From the NCBI RefSeq assembly GCF_900086655.1, contig NZ_LT575476.1, forward strand, positions 5,567,125 through 5,599,364: a stretch of 32,240 bases of DNA, in the 5' to 3' direction. The notes beneath the pieces were generated by a model that worked only from the letters and a program-made list of their open reading frames with translations, was not told the origin of the DNA and searched no databases. A program made the translations under genes and the position numbers. The stretch's first letter is position 1. Every line of letters starts with the position of its first letter. This stretch comes from Paenibacillus tuaregi (GTDB lineage: Bacteria > Bacillota > Bacilli > Paenibacillales > Paenibacillaceae). Below, one piece after another: positions 1-8,426 of this stretch.

Positions 1-432
<432 letters not shown>

Positions 433-590
433 AAAAAATACCCCGAAGGACGCAGTTCCTAGAAGGGTGCGCAAGTTCGTTTCGTATCTAGTTTTCAGGC
501 GATCAAGCCTGATGAGAAGATGTGGGCCTTTATCAAGGACTGATATTTTCTCGCAGCGATTTCAAGAAGCGGGAGCTTCGAAAAATCATG
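433..590 (+). other. 23S-5S internal transcribed spacer
   Basis: About 158 nt separate the 23S and 5S genes. I see no tRNA-like cloverleaf in it. It should be removed during rRNA processing. Short ORFs overlapping it are not genes. Confidence 0.8.
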
Positions 591-707
591 TTTGGTGGCG
601 ATGGCGGAGGGGTTCCACGCGTACCCATCCCGAACACGACCGTTAAGCCCTCCAGCGCCGATGGTACTTGGACCGCAGGGTCCTGGGAGAGTAGGACGCC
701 GCCAAGC
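591..707 (+). rRNA. rrf: 5S ribosomal RNA
   Basis: This is a 117-nt 5S rRNA starting TTTGGTGGCGATGGCGGAGG and ending GGACGCCGCCAAGC. The 5' and 3' ends pair as helix I (TTGGTGGCG with CGCCGCCAA, including a G-U pair). The internal ACCCATCCCGAACACG block is the conserved loop A/helix III region of firmicute 5S rRNA. It is the last gene of the rRNA operon. Confidence 0.96.
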
Positions 708-711
708 GAAG

Positions 712-742
712 AACCACTGCCGATAACAGGTGGTGGTTTTTA
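712..742 (+). terminator. rRNA operon terminator
   Basis: AACCAC pairs with GTGGTT around a loop, helped by TG/CA next to the stem, and a T-rich tract follows immediately after the 5S gene. This is a typical intrinsic terminator for the rRNA operon. Confidence 0.75.
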
Positions 743-862
743 TTATTTAGAGGCATTTGATAGCTGTAAGTTATTCGGAAGTTATCCATTTGGAATATGA
801 TGTGACTATGCATATAAGAAGTCTCTGAAGGAGACTTAAGAAGAGATATAACCATTAATAAA

Positions 863-899
863 AGAGCCGGGTTCCTCAAATAGGGAACCCGGCTTTTTG
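863..899. terminator. strong hairpin terminator between rRNA operon and minus-strand gene
   Basis: AGCCGGGTTCC and GGGAACCCGGCT form an 11-bp GC-rich stem, followed by TTTTTG on the plus strand and by a weaker T-rich tract on the minus strand. It can work in both directions and probably ends transcription of the minus-strand membrane-protein gene at 907-1431 as well as rRNA read-through. Confidence 0.85.
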
Positions 900-906
900 T
901 ACGATT

Positions 907-1431
907 TTACGGCATGTAGTAAGAAATGTCCTGTTCGTTCAGTTTAACCATCCCACCCTTAGGCTGCTTGCACAACAGAAGAAACCCATAATAGCGGGGC
1001 AGCATGATCCAGACATGCCAGAATATCATATTTACAGCAAAGGACAAGGGGGACCAGGGGAACAGTATGGCAATCAGACATAATCCGATCCATGTGGTAT
1101 GTAATTGAACTTTCAAAAAAGTTCGATAGCTTACATGCTGATCCGGCACATAACCGATCCAGGGTAGCTTATAACTTATCTCCCAGCGTTTACGGTGAGA
1201 GTGGATGACAATAATGAGCACAGCCCTTGAGATAGCCAGCTGGAACCATAGAATGACTGGAAAGGCTAGGACAAAGGAAAATACGCTGGTCCAGTGTATT
1301 GTAATGATCGTAGTGAGCACACAAAAAAGCGGAAGCAGCAGAAAAGTCACAACAAATGGGCGGGGAAAGATTACTTTTTTGAGCAGCTTATATTGATAAA
1401 AGGTCGCCTGACTGTTCGGTTCAACGGACAT
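907..1431 (-). CDS. putative multi-pass membrane protein, function unknown
   Basis: This 174-residue protein is not one I recognise. Hydrophobic stretches lie at about residues 27-45, 48-70, 110-127 and 129-153, so it probably spans the membrane three to four times. They are separated by a basic loop (HSHRKRWEISYK) and followed by a short hydrophilic tail. The ATG is preceded on the minus strand by a good ribosome binding site, GAGGAGGG, about 12 nt upstream, and a strong terminator follows the stop. The gene runs against its neighbours. In B. subtilis the rRNA operon is followed directly by csfB, so this gene looks like a lineage-specific addition. I cannot assign a function. That it is a real gene is supported by the SD, the composition and the terminator. 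Confidence 0.7.
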   Translation of the reverse strand: MSVEPNSQATFYQYKLLKKVIFPRPFVVTFLLLPLFCVLTTIITIHWTSVFSFVLAFPVILWFQLAISRAVLIIVIHSHRKRWEISYKLPWIGYVPDQHVSYRTFLKVQLHTTWIGLCLIAILFPWSPLSFAVNMIFWHVWIMLPRYYGFLLLCKQPKGGMVKLNEQDISYYMP

Positions 1432-1662
1432 GGAGTAACGGATCCCTCCTCACAAAATTGATCATAAGAGATGCATATAAGTATGTAGGTCTTCTTAATA
1501 TATCGGATGGTAAAAAAGAATATTTGAGGTTTGCCCCGTACAAACACCTACGGAGAGCCTGCTGCATACATATATAGAAACCATTGAAAGGGCTATGAAA
1601 TAGGTTTAGAATAATAGAAACTGTGCCATACTGATAGTAAAAAAGATAAGGTGGGATCTTTA

Positions 1663-1848
1663 ATGGACGCTCAGAGTGTAGAAAAATGCATTATATGCGG
1701 CGAGCATAAGCAGGAAGGCATAGTAATTGTCTCTGAGTTTATCTGTGACGCTTGTGAGTCGGAAATGGTTCACACCGACGTGAAGGATGATAAATACCAT
1801 TTTTTCATTCACCAAATGAAGCAAATCTGGCTGCAAAATAATGCATAA
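1663..1848 (+). CDS. csfB: anti-sigma-G factor Gin (CsfB)
   Basis: This 61-residue protein matches the Gin/CsfB family, small zinc proteins that bind and inhibit sigma-G (and sigma-E) to keep forespore and mother-cell programmes in order. The zinc site is visible as CIICG near the N-terminus and CDAC in the middle (CxxC...CxxC). I chose the ATG at 1663 because the upstream in-frame GTG at 1651 is part of the ribosome binding site AAGGTGGG. A possible forespore-type promoter lies at 1604-1633 (GTTTA, 18 bp, CATACTG), one mismatch per element from the sigma-G consensus, so it is only suggestive. The position just after an rRNA operon is the same as in B. subtilis, but xpaC and yaaN, which follow csfB there, are absent. 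Confidence 0.85.
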   Translation: MDAQSVEKCIICGEHKQEGIVIVSEFICDACESEMVHTDVKDDKYHFFIHQMKQIWLQNNA

Positions 1849-1859
1849 ATCCGGATAAG

Positions 1860-1896
1860 AGGACCCACTTTGACAAGAAGAAGAGGGTCCTTTTTT
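1860..1896 (+). terminator. csfB terminator
   Basis: AGGACCC pairs with GGGTCCT across an 18-nt loop and is followed by a run of T residues, 11 nt after the csfB stop codon. Confidence 0.8.
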
Positions 1897-2021
1897 GTTG
1901 TATCCTCTAACAGTACACACGCTGCCCCTTCTAGGGTTAAGCTTACAGAAGATTAAGTATGGGACTCCTAATTATTATACTGTACAATAGATAGAAATGG
2001 ATTGGAAGGATTGTAGATCAC

Positions 2022-4070
2022 ATGTCTAACCATGATCATAATATACAGGCTCCGCTTGTGTTTGCGCTCGCAGAGTATGCGGACAAGCGGAACGCCTCTT
2101 TTCACGTGCCGGGCCATAAGGATGGACGGGTCCTTTGCAATCGGCCTGAAGGGGACCGGTTTTACAGGCAGATTGCCCAGATTGACGGCACGGAAATTAC
2201 CGGACTGGATGATCTTCATCATCCAGAGGGAGTAATTGCCGAGGCACAGGAACGCGCAGCCCGCCTGTTTGGAGCCGAGGCTTCGTATTTCCTGGTTGGC
2301 GGAAGCACAGCCGGCAATCTGGGGCTTATTCTCACGGTATGCAGTGCACCGGGAGACGTGCTCCTCGTGCAGCGCAACGTACATAAATCCGTCATTCACG
2401 GATTAATGCTGGCTGGCGCAAAAGCAGTGTTCCTAGCGCCGGAGGCCGATCCGGCCAGCGGCCTAAGCATCATCCCGTCCGCAGATACGGTGCGTGAAGC
2501 CCTGCGCCGTTATCCGGACGCAAAAGGGCTGTTAGTGACGCACCCGAACTATTACGGGATGGGCGGAGATCTGGCCGCGCTTGCCGAGCTGTGCCACGGC
2601 AGCGGGGTTCCGCTGCTGGTGGACGAGGCGCACGGCGCCCATTTCGGGCTGCACCCTGAACTGCCCGGAAGCGCTCTGGCTGCCGGCGCAGACGGGGTCG
2701 TGCAGTCTACCCATAAGATGCTCTCCGCGCTGACCATGGGGGCGATGCTGCATGTGCAGGGCAGTCTAATTGATCGCGAGCTGCTGCGTCAGCGGTTGGC
2801 TATGGTGCAGAGTTCCAGCCCATCTTATCCAATTATGGCTTCGCTCGATTTGAGCCGAAGCTATCTTGAAGAAGCGGGTCCTGCAGCGTTTGCGGAAGGA
2901 CTCAGAGCAGCAGATAAACTGAGGGAGCATATACGTAAGCTGAATAGGTTTAAGCTGATCGAACTGCCAGCAGACGAGAAGCTTGCTGGATGTAGAATAT
3001 TAGGAAAGCAGCATAATGGGGGGAGTATATCAGAAGGAAAGCATGCTGTAAGCAGGTTGTCAGGAGAGCAGTATGCTGGATGTAGAATATCAGACGAGAA
3101 GCAGGCTAATAACACTCTGTCAGCAGAACAGCAGTCTAGAAAGACTACAGAAACAGAGCAGTACGCTGGTAAGATTCTAGAAATAGGGCAGCCTACTGGA
3201 AAGACTACAGAAGCAGAGCAACCCGCTGGAGATAATATAGAAATAGAGGAGTATCCAGGAGGCGGTATCGAGGACGAGGGGGTGGCTTTTTCAGAGGCTT
3301 ATCAAGCAGCTTCTCAGATGGCTTACCCGAGGGCTTACCAAGTGCAGGACCCTTTTAAAGTCATAATATCGGATAACTATCACGTTTACAGTGGATATGA
3401 GCTTCAGGAAAGGTTGGAGCAGGCAGGGTGTATTCCAGAGATGAGTGATCCCACTTATGTGGTGCTTGCTTTAAGTCTGGGAACTACAGAGGAAGATGTA
3501 GATCGGCTTGTAAGCGTGCTTGAGACTCTGGATCAAGAAGTAGTAAATTCTGATTTGTCATCCAAAGGTCCCGTAATGCCGTCAGGAGAGCAAAATCATC
3601 TAGAGGGGAATCATGCTGGCCAGATTAGCCAGGATAATTTTGAACCAGAGCAAATTTATGATCCAAATGTACCAAGTGTGGCATCATCTCACTCTTATGA
3701 GTCAAGTATGACAGATACAGACCTAGCCGCAAATAGGATCAGAGGACAAGCGAGTACGGGGCCGGAGCTGGAAACAGACCATAGACTTTCCACGTGGAAC
3801 ATTCCAGCAGCCGGTCGGATCAGCGAGGCCATTGCTTTTAACATGAAACCCATCAACCGTGAGGATACTGAGGCAGTACCCGTAGAATACACAGGAGGCC
3901 GTATTGCGGCAGAAATGGTTATTCCCTATCCGCCAGGCATACCGATTTTGTATCCGGGAGAGCTCATTACAAAGGAAACTGCAGAGCTTCTTCAGATTTT
4001 GCATAAATCTCAGGCGAAATGTCAGGGTACAGAAGACCCTAGCATGAAGAGCATCCGGGTATATAAATAA
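2022..4070 (+). CDS. Orn/Lys/Arg decarboxylase-family PLP enzyme (YaaO type) with decapeptide-repeat insertion
   Basis: The N-terminal ~310 residues are a fold-type I PLP domain of the Orn/Lys/Arg decarboxylase family. Visible motifs are SFHVPGHKDGR, the DGTEITGLDDLHHPEG block, DEAHGAHFG with the PLP-contacting Asp201, and STHK with the likely Schiff-base Lys232. The C-terminal domain motif PYPPGIPILYPGE lies near residue 640. Family members like B. subtilis YaaO have about 480 residues; this one has 682. The extra length is two low-complexity insertions: ten decapeptide repeats (residues 318-417) and a polar stretch (about 506-600). The reading frame stays open throughout, so the gene looks intact. 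The substrate (Lys, Arg or Orn) cannot be told from the sequence. The ATG has GGAAGGA 11 nt upstream. The gene lies before tmk, as in B. subtilis. Confidence 0.88.
   Translation: MSNHDHNIQAPLVFALAEYADKRNASFHVPGHKDGRVLCNRPEGDRFYRQIAQIDGTEITGLDDLHHPEGVIAEAQERAARLFGAEASYFLVGGSTAGNLGLILTVCSAPGDVLLVQRNVHKSVIHGLMLAGAKAVFLAPEADPASGLSIIPSADTVREALRRYPDAKGLLVTHPNYYGMGGDLAALAELCHGSGVPLLVDEAHGAHFGLHPELPGSALAAGADGVVQSTHKMLSALTMGAMLHVQGSLIDRELLRQRLAMVQSSSPSYPIMASLDLSRSYLEEAGPAAFAEGLRAADKLREHIRKLNRFKLIELPADEKLAGCRILGKQHNGGSISEGKHAVSRLSGEQYAGCRISDEKQANNTLSAEQQSRKTTETEQYAGKILEIGQPTGKTTEAEQPAGDNIEIEEYPGGGIEDEGVAFSEAYQAASQMAYPRAYQVQDPFKVIISDNYHVYSGYELQERLEQAGCIPEMSDPTYVVLALSLGTTEEDVDRLVSVLETLDQEVVNSDLSSKGPVMPSGEQNHLEGNHAGQISQDNFEPEQIYDPNVPSVASSHSYESSMTDTDLAANRIRGQASTGPELETDHRLSTWNIPAAGRISEAIAFNMKPINREDTEAVPVEYTGGRIAAEMVIPYPPGIPILYPGELITKETAELLQILHKSQAKCQGTEDPSMKSIRVYK
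2973..3272 (+). repeat. ten tandem 30-bp repeats encoding decapeptides inside the decarboxylase
   Basis: Ten in-frame units of 30 bp encode DEKLAGCRIL, GKQHNGGSIS, EGKHAVSRLS, GEQYAGCRIS, DEKQANNTLS, AEQQSRKTTE, TEQYAGKILE, IGQPTGKTTE, AEQPAGDNIE and IEEYPGGGIE. The approximate consensus is xEQxAGxxIx. Units 1 and 4 share GCTGGATGTAGAATAT. Base composition is clearly lower in GC than the catalytic domain just upstream. Confidence 0.85.
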
Positions 4071-4286
4071 AATGTGTATAAGTCGAACTTAAGAACTACT
4101 AATAGGCAAGTTGTGCAATGAATAATTCAGAAGAGGCGAAGCACTCACCTCTGGTACTGGAACTCCACGATATAAATTTAAACCAGAAAAACTAGGGCTA
4201 ATAGCGACCTTAAGAATATTTCCTCACACCTGCCTTATATGTAAATCAAAAGTTCAAGTTATGTAATAGAAAGTTGGTAACTATTA

Positions 4287-4934
4287 ATGAACGCAAATTG
4301 GGGTAAATTTATTACATTTGAAGGTGGAGATGGCTCTGGCAAGACAACAGTTCTTGAGGAAATTTCTCAATCTCTAGCCGGCTCTGGTATACCCTATATG
4401 GTCACACGTGAACCTGGAGGCATCGAAATTGCTGAGAAGATCAGGCATATCATTCTGGACCCCCAGAATACAGCAATGGATAGCCGGACTGAGGCTCTAC
4501 TCTACGCCGCTGCGCGAAGACAGCATCTAGCAGAGAAGGTTCTTCCTGCATTAGCACAGGGCATCCATGTGCTGTGTGACCGTTTTGTTGACAGCAGTCT
4601 TGCTTATCAGGGACATGCACGGGGACTGGGCATTGAGCATATTTTATCGGTAAATTCATTCGCTACAGAAGGCAGGCAGCCCGACCTAACCTTCTATCTC
4701 GATATTGAGCCAGAGAAGGGTCTGGCCAGAATTGCCGCCAATCAGGGACGGGAGGTTAACCGGCTCGATCTGGAGGGGATCGCCTTCCATCATAAAGTGA
4801 GAGAGGGGTATCACTTGATCCGGGAGCTGTTCCCTGAGCGAATTGTAACCATTAATGCGGACAGGAACAAGGAAGAGGTCATCCAAGAGATCAAAGAGCA
4901 TTTAAGCGTGATTTTAAAGGGTTTCCGCGGGTAA
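4287..4934 (+). CDS. tmk: thymidylate kinase
   Basis: dTMP kinase phosphorylates dTMP to dTDP with ATP in the cytoplasm, the shared last-but-one step of dTTP synthesis. The 215-residue length fits the family. The P-loop GGDGSGKTT spans residues 13-21, the DRF motif of the substrate site is at 98-100, and the TREPGG block is at 40-45. The LID segment is around NQGREVNRLDLEG. The ATG at 4287 has only a weak upstream Shine-Dalgarno (AGAAAG). It stands in front of darA-yaaR-holB, the order known from B. subtilis. No terminator is obvious in the ~215 nt that separate it from the decarboxylase gene. Confidence 0.96.
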   Translation: MNANWGKFITFEGGDGSGKTTVLEEISQSLAGSGIPYMVTREPGGIEIAEKIRHIILDPQNTAMDSRTEALLYAAARRQHLAEKVLPALAQGIHVLCDRFVDSSLAYQGHARGLGIEHILSVNSFATEGRQPDLTFYLDIEPEKGLARIAANQGREVNRLDLEGIAFHHKVREGYHLIRELFPERIVTINADRNKEEVIQEIKEHLSVILKGFRG

Positions 4935-4951
4935 TTGTAGAGTGTTATAAT
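4922..4951 (+). promoter_or_regulatory. possible extended -10 promoter for darA
   Basis: TG-T-TATAAT (4943-4951) is a full extended -10 element. The -35 region (TTTCCG, 18 bp upstream) is poor, which is tolerated by extended -10 promoters. Transcription would start about 85 nt before darA. An AAGAAAA/TTTTCTT hairpin falls in the resulting leader. Confidence 0.4.
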
Positions 4952-5044
4952 ATTTTTATAAGAAAAGAAATTTTCTTAAGAGACCATCGTAGGCGGACTG
5001 GCAGCGCCAGCAACCTATACCACGAATCTAAGGGGGACTGTAGA

Positions 5045-5374
5045 ATGAAGCTGATTGTTGCGATTATCCAAGACAAGGACAGCAACCGTCTGTCAGGGGC
5101 ACTGGTGAAATCAAATTTCCGGGCAACCAAGCTGGCAAGTACGGGCGGTTTTCTTCGTGCCGGAAACACGACGTTTATGATCGGGGTAGACGACAATCAG
5201 GTCGAGACAGTGCTGGGAGTAATTCGGAGCAGCTGTAAGGTTCGTGAGCAGCTCGTGACACCGGTTACGCCGATGAGTGGAACGACAGATTCTTATCTGC
5301 CTTTGCCAGTTGAGGTTCAGGTTGGTGGAGCTACCGTCTTTGTACTGCCAGTTGACCGCTTCGAGCATTTCTGA
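5045..5374 (+). CDS. darA: cyclic-di-AMP receptor DarA/PstA (YaaQ)
   Basis: This 109-residue protein is a PII-like c-di-AMP receptor of the DarA/PstA (YaaQ, DUF970) family; homologues form trimers that bind c-di-AMP at subunit interfaces. The family signature is seen in MKLIVAIIQDKD, the KSNFRATKLASTGGFLRAGNTTFMIG segment that forms the ligand pocket, and the C-terminal GGATVFVLPVDRFE. Length is the same as the B. subtilis protein. AAGGGGG before the ATG is a strong ribosome binding site. The downstream target in the cell is not established for the family. A c-di-AMP riboswitch lies about 8 kb downstream. Confidence 0.93.
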   Translation: MKLIVAIIQDKDSNRLSGALVKSNFRATKLASTGGFLRAGNTTFMIGVDDNQVETVLGVIRSSCKVREQLVTPVTPMSGTTDSYLPLPVEVQVGGATVFVLPVDRFEHF

Positions 5375-5428
5375 TGCAAATAACGAAAAGCCGCTGGTAT
5401 TAATATTAAGGAATGGCAGTGATATAGT

Positions 5429-5872
5429 TTGAAAATAGAACCGGGTTACAGACCGCTTACGAGTGGAAGAGGACTGTCAGACGGTGCCAATAAACCCGTT
5501 GCTTCCAAGAGCTTCTCGGATGCGATGCAGCAGCAGGGGGAGCAGGCATCCCAGCAGGAGCTGAACCGCCGATTTAAGGAGATTCAGCTCCAGGGTGACC
5601 GACTAGCACATTCCATGACGGTGCGTGAGCTTAAGGCCTATCGGCTCTTGGTCAAGCGTTTTCTGGAGGACACGGTACGCCGCGGTGTCCGGATGAAGGA
5701 AGTCAAGGGCTGGGATCGGCGTGGAAGAGGCAAGAAGTATAATCTGATTGATGAGATTGACTCAGCGCTGCTGAGTATGGCTGACGAGCTGCTGGAAAGT
5801 GAACAAGGCAAGATTGATCTTCTGCAGAAGATCGGAGAAATTCGGGGGATGCTGATCAATCTGACCTTTTAG
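5429..5872 (+). CDS. yaaR: YaaR family protein (DUF327)
   Basis: This 147-residue protein matches the conserved YaaR/DUF327 family found between darA and holB in bacilli; its function is unknown. It is mainly helical and charged, with a Gln/Glu-rich segment (residues ~32-45) and the conserved RELKAYRLLVKRFLEDTVRRG block. The start is TTG at 5429; the Shine-Dalgarno (AAGGA) is rather far upstream (about 16 nt), so the start is less sure than the gene. It lies in a tight group with darA and holB. Confidence 0.85.
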   Translation: MKIEPGYRPLTSGRGLSDGANKPVASKSFSDAMQQQGEQASQQELNRRFKEIQLQGDRLAHSMTVRELKAYRLLVKRFLEDTVRRGVRMKEVKGWDRRGRGKKYNLIDEIDSALLSMADELLESEQGKIDLLQKIGEIRGMLINLTF

Positions 5873-5951
5873 AGCCGAATTGGGTAGGACATGCCGTCCT
5901 ATCCCTGGCTTGTTTACGGGCTAAAGGCCAATGCAGAGGAAGAGAGGAATT

Positions 5952-6944
5952 ATGTCTTTCAAAGAAATTGTCGGGCAGGAAGCGGCCAAGAAGTTGCTGC
6001 AAAATGCGCTTAGGCAAAATAAGATTTCACATGCTTATCTGTTCAGTGGTCCTGCAGGAAGTGGTCAGAAAGAGATGGCCTTGTCGTTTGTGCAGGCCCT
6101 TTTCTGCACTGAGGGTGGCGATGACGCCTGCGGAGAGTGCCTGGAATGCCGAAAGCTGCTTCATGGCAACCATCCAGACCTCCATCTGATTGAGCCTGAC
6201 GGAAACTCTATAAAAATCGACCAAATCCGCGACCTGCAGCGGATTTTCTCTTATCGTTCGGAGAGCGGCAATGTGAAGGCCTATATCATTCAGGATACTG
6301 AAAAGATGACGGTGCAGGCATCGAACAGCCTGCTTAAATTTCTTGAGGAGCCGCCTTCGCCGGCTGTGGCTATCCTGTTGTCGGATAATGGGCGGGCATT
6401 ACTTCCCACCATTCAGTCCAGGGCCCAGCTTGTACCTTTTACGGCGCTTAGTCCCGGAATGATGATGCAGATTTTGACCGGTGAGGATTATCCGGGAGCA
6501 TTGGTCCGGGCAGCTGTACATTTAGCGGCGGGATTAGGCGCTTGCAGGGAGCTTTTGCAGCAGAATTGGTTTGCAGAAATCAGAAATGTAGTGGTACAAT
6601 TGGGGAAGGAATCGACGGGCAGAGCGGGCTCAGCTCTCATCACAGCTCAGCAGGGCGTAGTGAAGGCCGGGCTTGGCGACCACCTGGATATCCTATTCGA
6701 CCTGTTTCATTTGTGGTTTAAAGATATGATTCATGCCATGTATCATAAGCACGATAGTATCGTTTTCATAGATGAGTGGGAGTTTATCTCCAATTATGCC
6801 AGAACACGCAGCGCCGAAGAATGGGTCTCCTGTATGGCGCTGGCCGCAGACAGCAAGAAGAAGCTGCGGTACAATATGAATGGCCAGCTATGTCTGGAGC
6901 AGTTCCTCATCGCTTTGACGGACAGGAACTCAGCCGGCGCTTAA
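5952..6944 (+). CDS. holB: DNA polymerase III delta' subunit
   Basis: HolB is the delta' subunit of the clamp loader that opens and loads the DnaN sliding clamp. The AAA+ core is visible: SHAYLFSGPAGSGQKE (P-loop region), the zinc-binding cysteines (FC...CGECLEC), HPDLHLIEPDG, and LLKFLEEPP. The canonical P-loop Lys is Gln39, compatible with delta' subunits not hydrolysing ATP. The SRC motif reads SRA (Ser156-Arg157-Ala158), keeping the arginine. I chose ATG 5952 (MSFKEIVGQ) over ATG 5931 because GAAGAGAGG just before it is a Shine-Dalgarno; this gives 330 residues, matching the family. About 215 nt without evident signal follow before ricT. Confidence 0.94.
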   Translation: MSFKEIVGQEAAKKLLQNALRQNKISHAYLFSGPAGSGQKEMALSFVQALFCTEGGDDACGECLECRKLLHGNHPDLHLIEPDGNSIKIDQIRDLQRIFSYRSESGNVKAYIIQDTEKMTVQASNSLLKFLEEPPSPAVAILLSDNGRALLPTIQSRAQLVPFTALSPGMMMQILTGEDYPGALVRAAVHLAAGLGACRELLQQNWFAEIRNVVVQLGKESTGRAGSALITAQQGVVKAGLGDHLDILFDLFHLWFKDMIHAMYHKHDSIVFIDEWEFISNYARTRSAEEWVSCMALAADSKKKLRYNMNGQLCLEQFLIALTDRNSAGA

Positions 6945-7159
6945 GTGGCGGCTAGTATGGAATGAACATGGTTAGTTCGGTCCATTGAGTAGGACAAACT
7001 TTCTCCCACATATATGGATGGAACAGATTCATGGTTCCTCCGTATAGGTTTAGAATTTGGTGGTATGGATGAAATCAAGCCGGAGATGGTTTAAGATTCA
7101 CCCATATCCGGGCGGGTAATTCTGCCGGATTAGCACAAGCTATACGAGGGGGTTAGTTT

Positions 7160-7960
7160 TTGTACACTGTAGTGGGTGTCCGTTTCAAAAAAGCGGGCAA
7201 AATATATTACTTCGATCCACTGGAGCTCGCCGTGGAGAAGGAGAACTGTGTCATTGTCGAAACGGCACGGGGGATCGAGTATGGTAAGGTTGTCGTCGGA
7301 AAGAAGACGGTGGATGAGTCGGACGTGGTCCTGCCGCTGAAGAAGGTTATCCGCGTCGCAGACGGAGCTGATGCCAAAGTTGTTGAGGAGAATAAGCTTG
7401 CGGCGAAGAATGCATTCGCCACTTGTTTAAATAAAATCAAAGACCACGACTTGAAAATGAAACTGGTTGATGTGGAATTTACTTTTGACCGTAATAAAAT
7501 TATATTTTATTTCACGGCGGAAGGAAGAGTCGATTTCCGGGAATTGGTGAAGGATCTGGCGAGTATTTTCCGGACAAGGATTGAACTGCGTCAGATTGGG
7601 GTAAGAGATGAAGCTAAGATGCTTGGGGGAATTGGCCCATGCGGACGAGTGCTCTGCTGTTCATCCTGGCTTGGGGATTTCGAGCCGGTATCGATCAAGA
7701 TGGCCAAGGATCAAAGCTTGTCCTTGAATCCAACAAAGATTTCGGGTCTATGCGGCAGATTGATGTGCTGCCTGAAATTTGAGCATGATAATTATGAAAG
7801 CACCAAAGAGGAGCTGCCTTCTGTAGGCAAGCTTGTCATCACATCCCTCGGTGAGGGGAAAGTGGTTGGCATTAATGCTGGCTCACGGACCGTGCATGTA
7901 CAGCTCTTTGAAATCAGCAAGGTTAAAGAACTTCCATTGGATGACGTTGTTGTCAAGTAA
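7160..7960 (+). CDS. ricT: RicT (YaaT), PSP1-domain subunit of the Ric complex
   Basis: RicT works with RicA and RicF to promote RNase Y-dependent mRNA processing and, in B. subtilis, competence, biofilm formation and Spo0A phosphorylation. This 266-residue protein has the PSP1 domain and the expected cysteine clusters: Cys161, Cys166, Cys167 (CGRVLCC) and Cys198, Cys203, Cys204 (CGRLMCC), which in the B. subtilis complex ligate Fe-S clusters. The start is TTG at 7160, seven nt after GAGGGGG. yabA follows closely, and the holB-ricT-yabA order is conserved. Confidence 0.94.
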   Translation: MYTVVGVRFKKAGKIYYFDPLELAVEKENCVIVETARGIEYGKVVVGKKTVDESDVVLPLKKVIRVADGADAKVVEENKLAAKNAFATCLNKIKDHDLKMKLVDVEFTFDRNKIIFYFTAEGRVDFRELVKDLASIFRTRIELRQIGVRDEAKMLGGIGPCGRVLCCSSWLGDFEPVSIKMAKDQSLSLNPTKISGLCGRLMCCLKFEHDNYESTKEELPSVGKLVITSLGEGKVVGINAGSRTVHVQLFEISKVKELPLDDVVVK

Positions 7961-7989
7961 ACCATAGAGATGATTCTTGGGGTGGGGAC

Positions 7990-8364
7990 TTGGAAAAAAA
8001 AGATATTTATACAAACCTGCTTGATTTGGAATCAAAAATGGAAAGCCTCCACAGCGAACTTGGAATTCTCAAGCTCGAAGTGAAGAAGCTGCTCGAGGAG
8101 AACCAGCGTTATTCGCTGGAGAATGAGCAGCTGCGCAAAGTGCTGAAGCGGGAAGCTGAGGCCGGTGGGCAGCCGCCTGTACAGACGGAGAGTCATCCGG
8201 AGCTGCACGAGCATGGCGAGCATATCGACATCGATATTGTCGGTGAAGGTTACGACAATCTGGCCCGTCTATATCACGAAGGCTTTCATATTTGTAATGT
8301 GTATTATGGACATCTGCGCACAGAAGGCGATTGCCTTTTCTGCTTGTCGTTTCTTAATAAATAA
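7990..8364 (+). CDS. yabA: replication initiation control protein YabA
   Basis: YabA is a negative regulator of chromosome replication that bridges DnaA and DnaN. The 124-residue protein has an N-terminal coiled coil (residues ~5-60, heptads of Leu/Glu) for oligomerisation and a C-terminal zinc-binding module visible in FHICNVYYGH and GDCLFCLSFLNK. The start is TTG at 7990 preceded by GGGGTGGGG. A linker of about 30 residues rich in Glu, Pro and His joins the two parts. It is 29 nt after ricT and closed by a strong terminator. Confidence 0.95.
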   Translation: MEKKDIYTNLLDLESKMESLHSELGILKLEVKKLLEENQRYSLENEQLRKVLKREAEAGGQPPVQTESHPELHEHGEHIDIDIVGEGYDNLARLYHEGFHICNVYYGHLRTEGDCLFCLSFLNK

Positions 8365-8365
8365 C

Positions 8366-8395
8366 AACCGTAGGAGCTACTCCTACGGTTTTTTT
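8366..8395 (+). terminator. terminator after yabA
   Basis: AACCGTAGGA and TCCTACGGTT form a perfect 10-bp stem with a 5-nt loop, running directly into a T tract right after the yabA stop. Confidence 0.92.
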
Positions 8396-8426
8396 CAAAT
8401 TTGGATAGATTGGACGTATTAATCTT

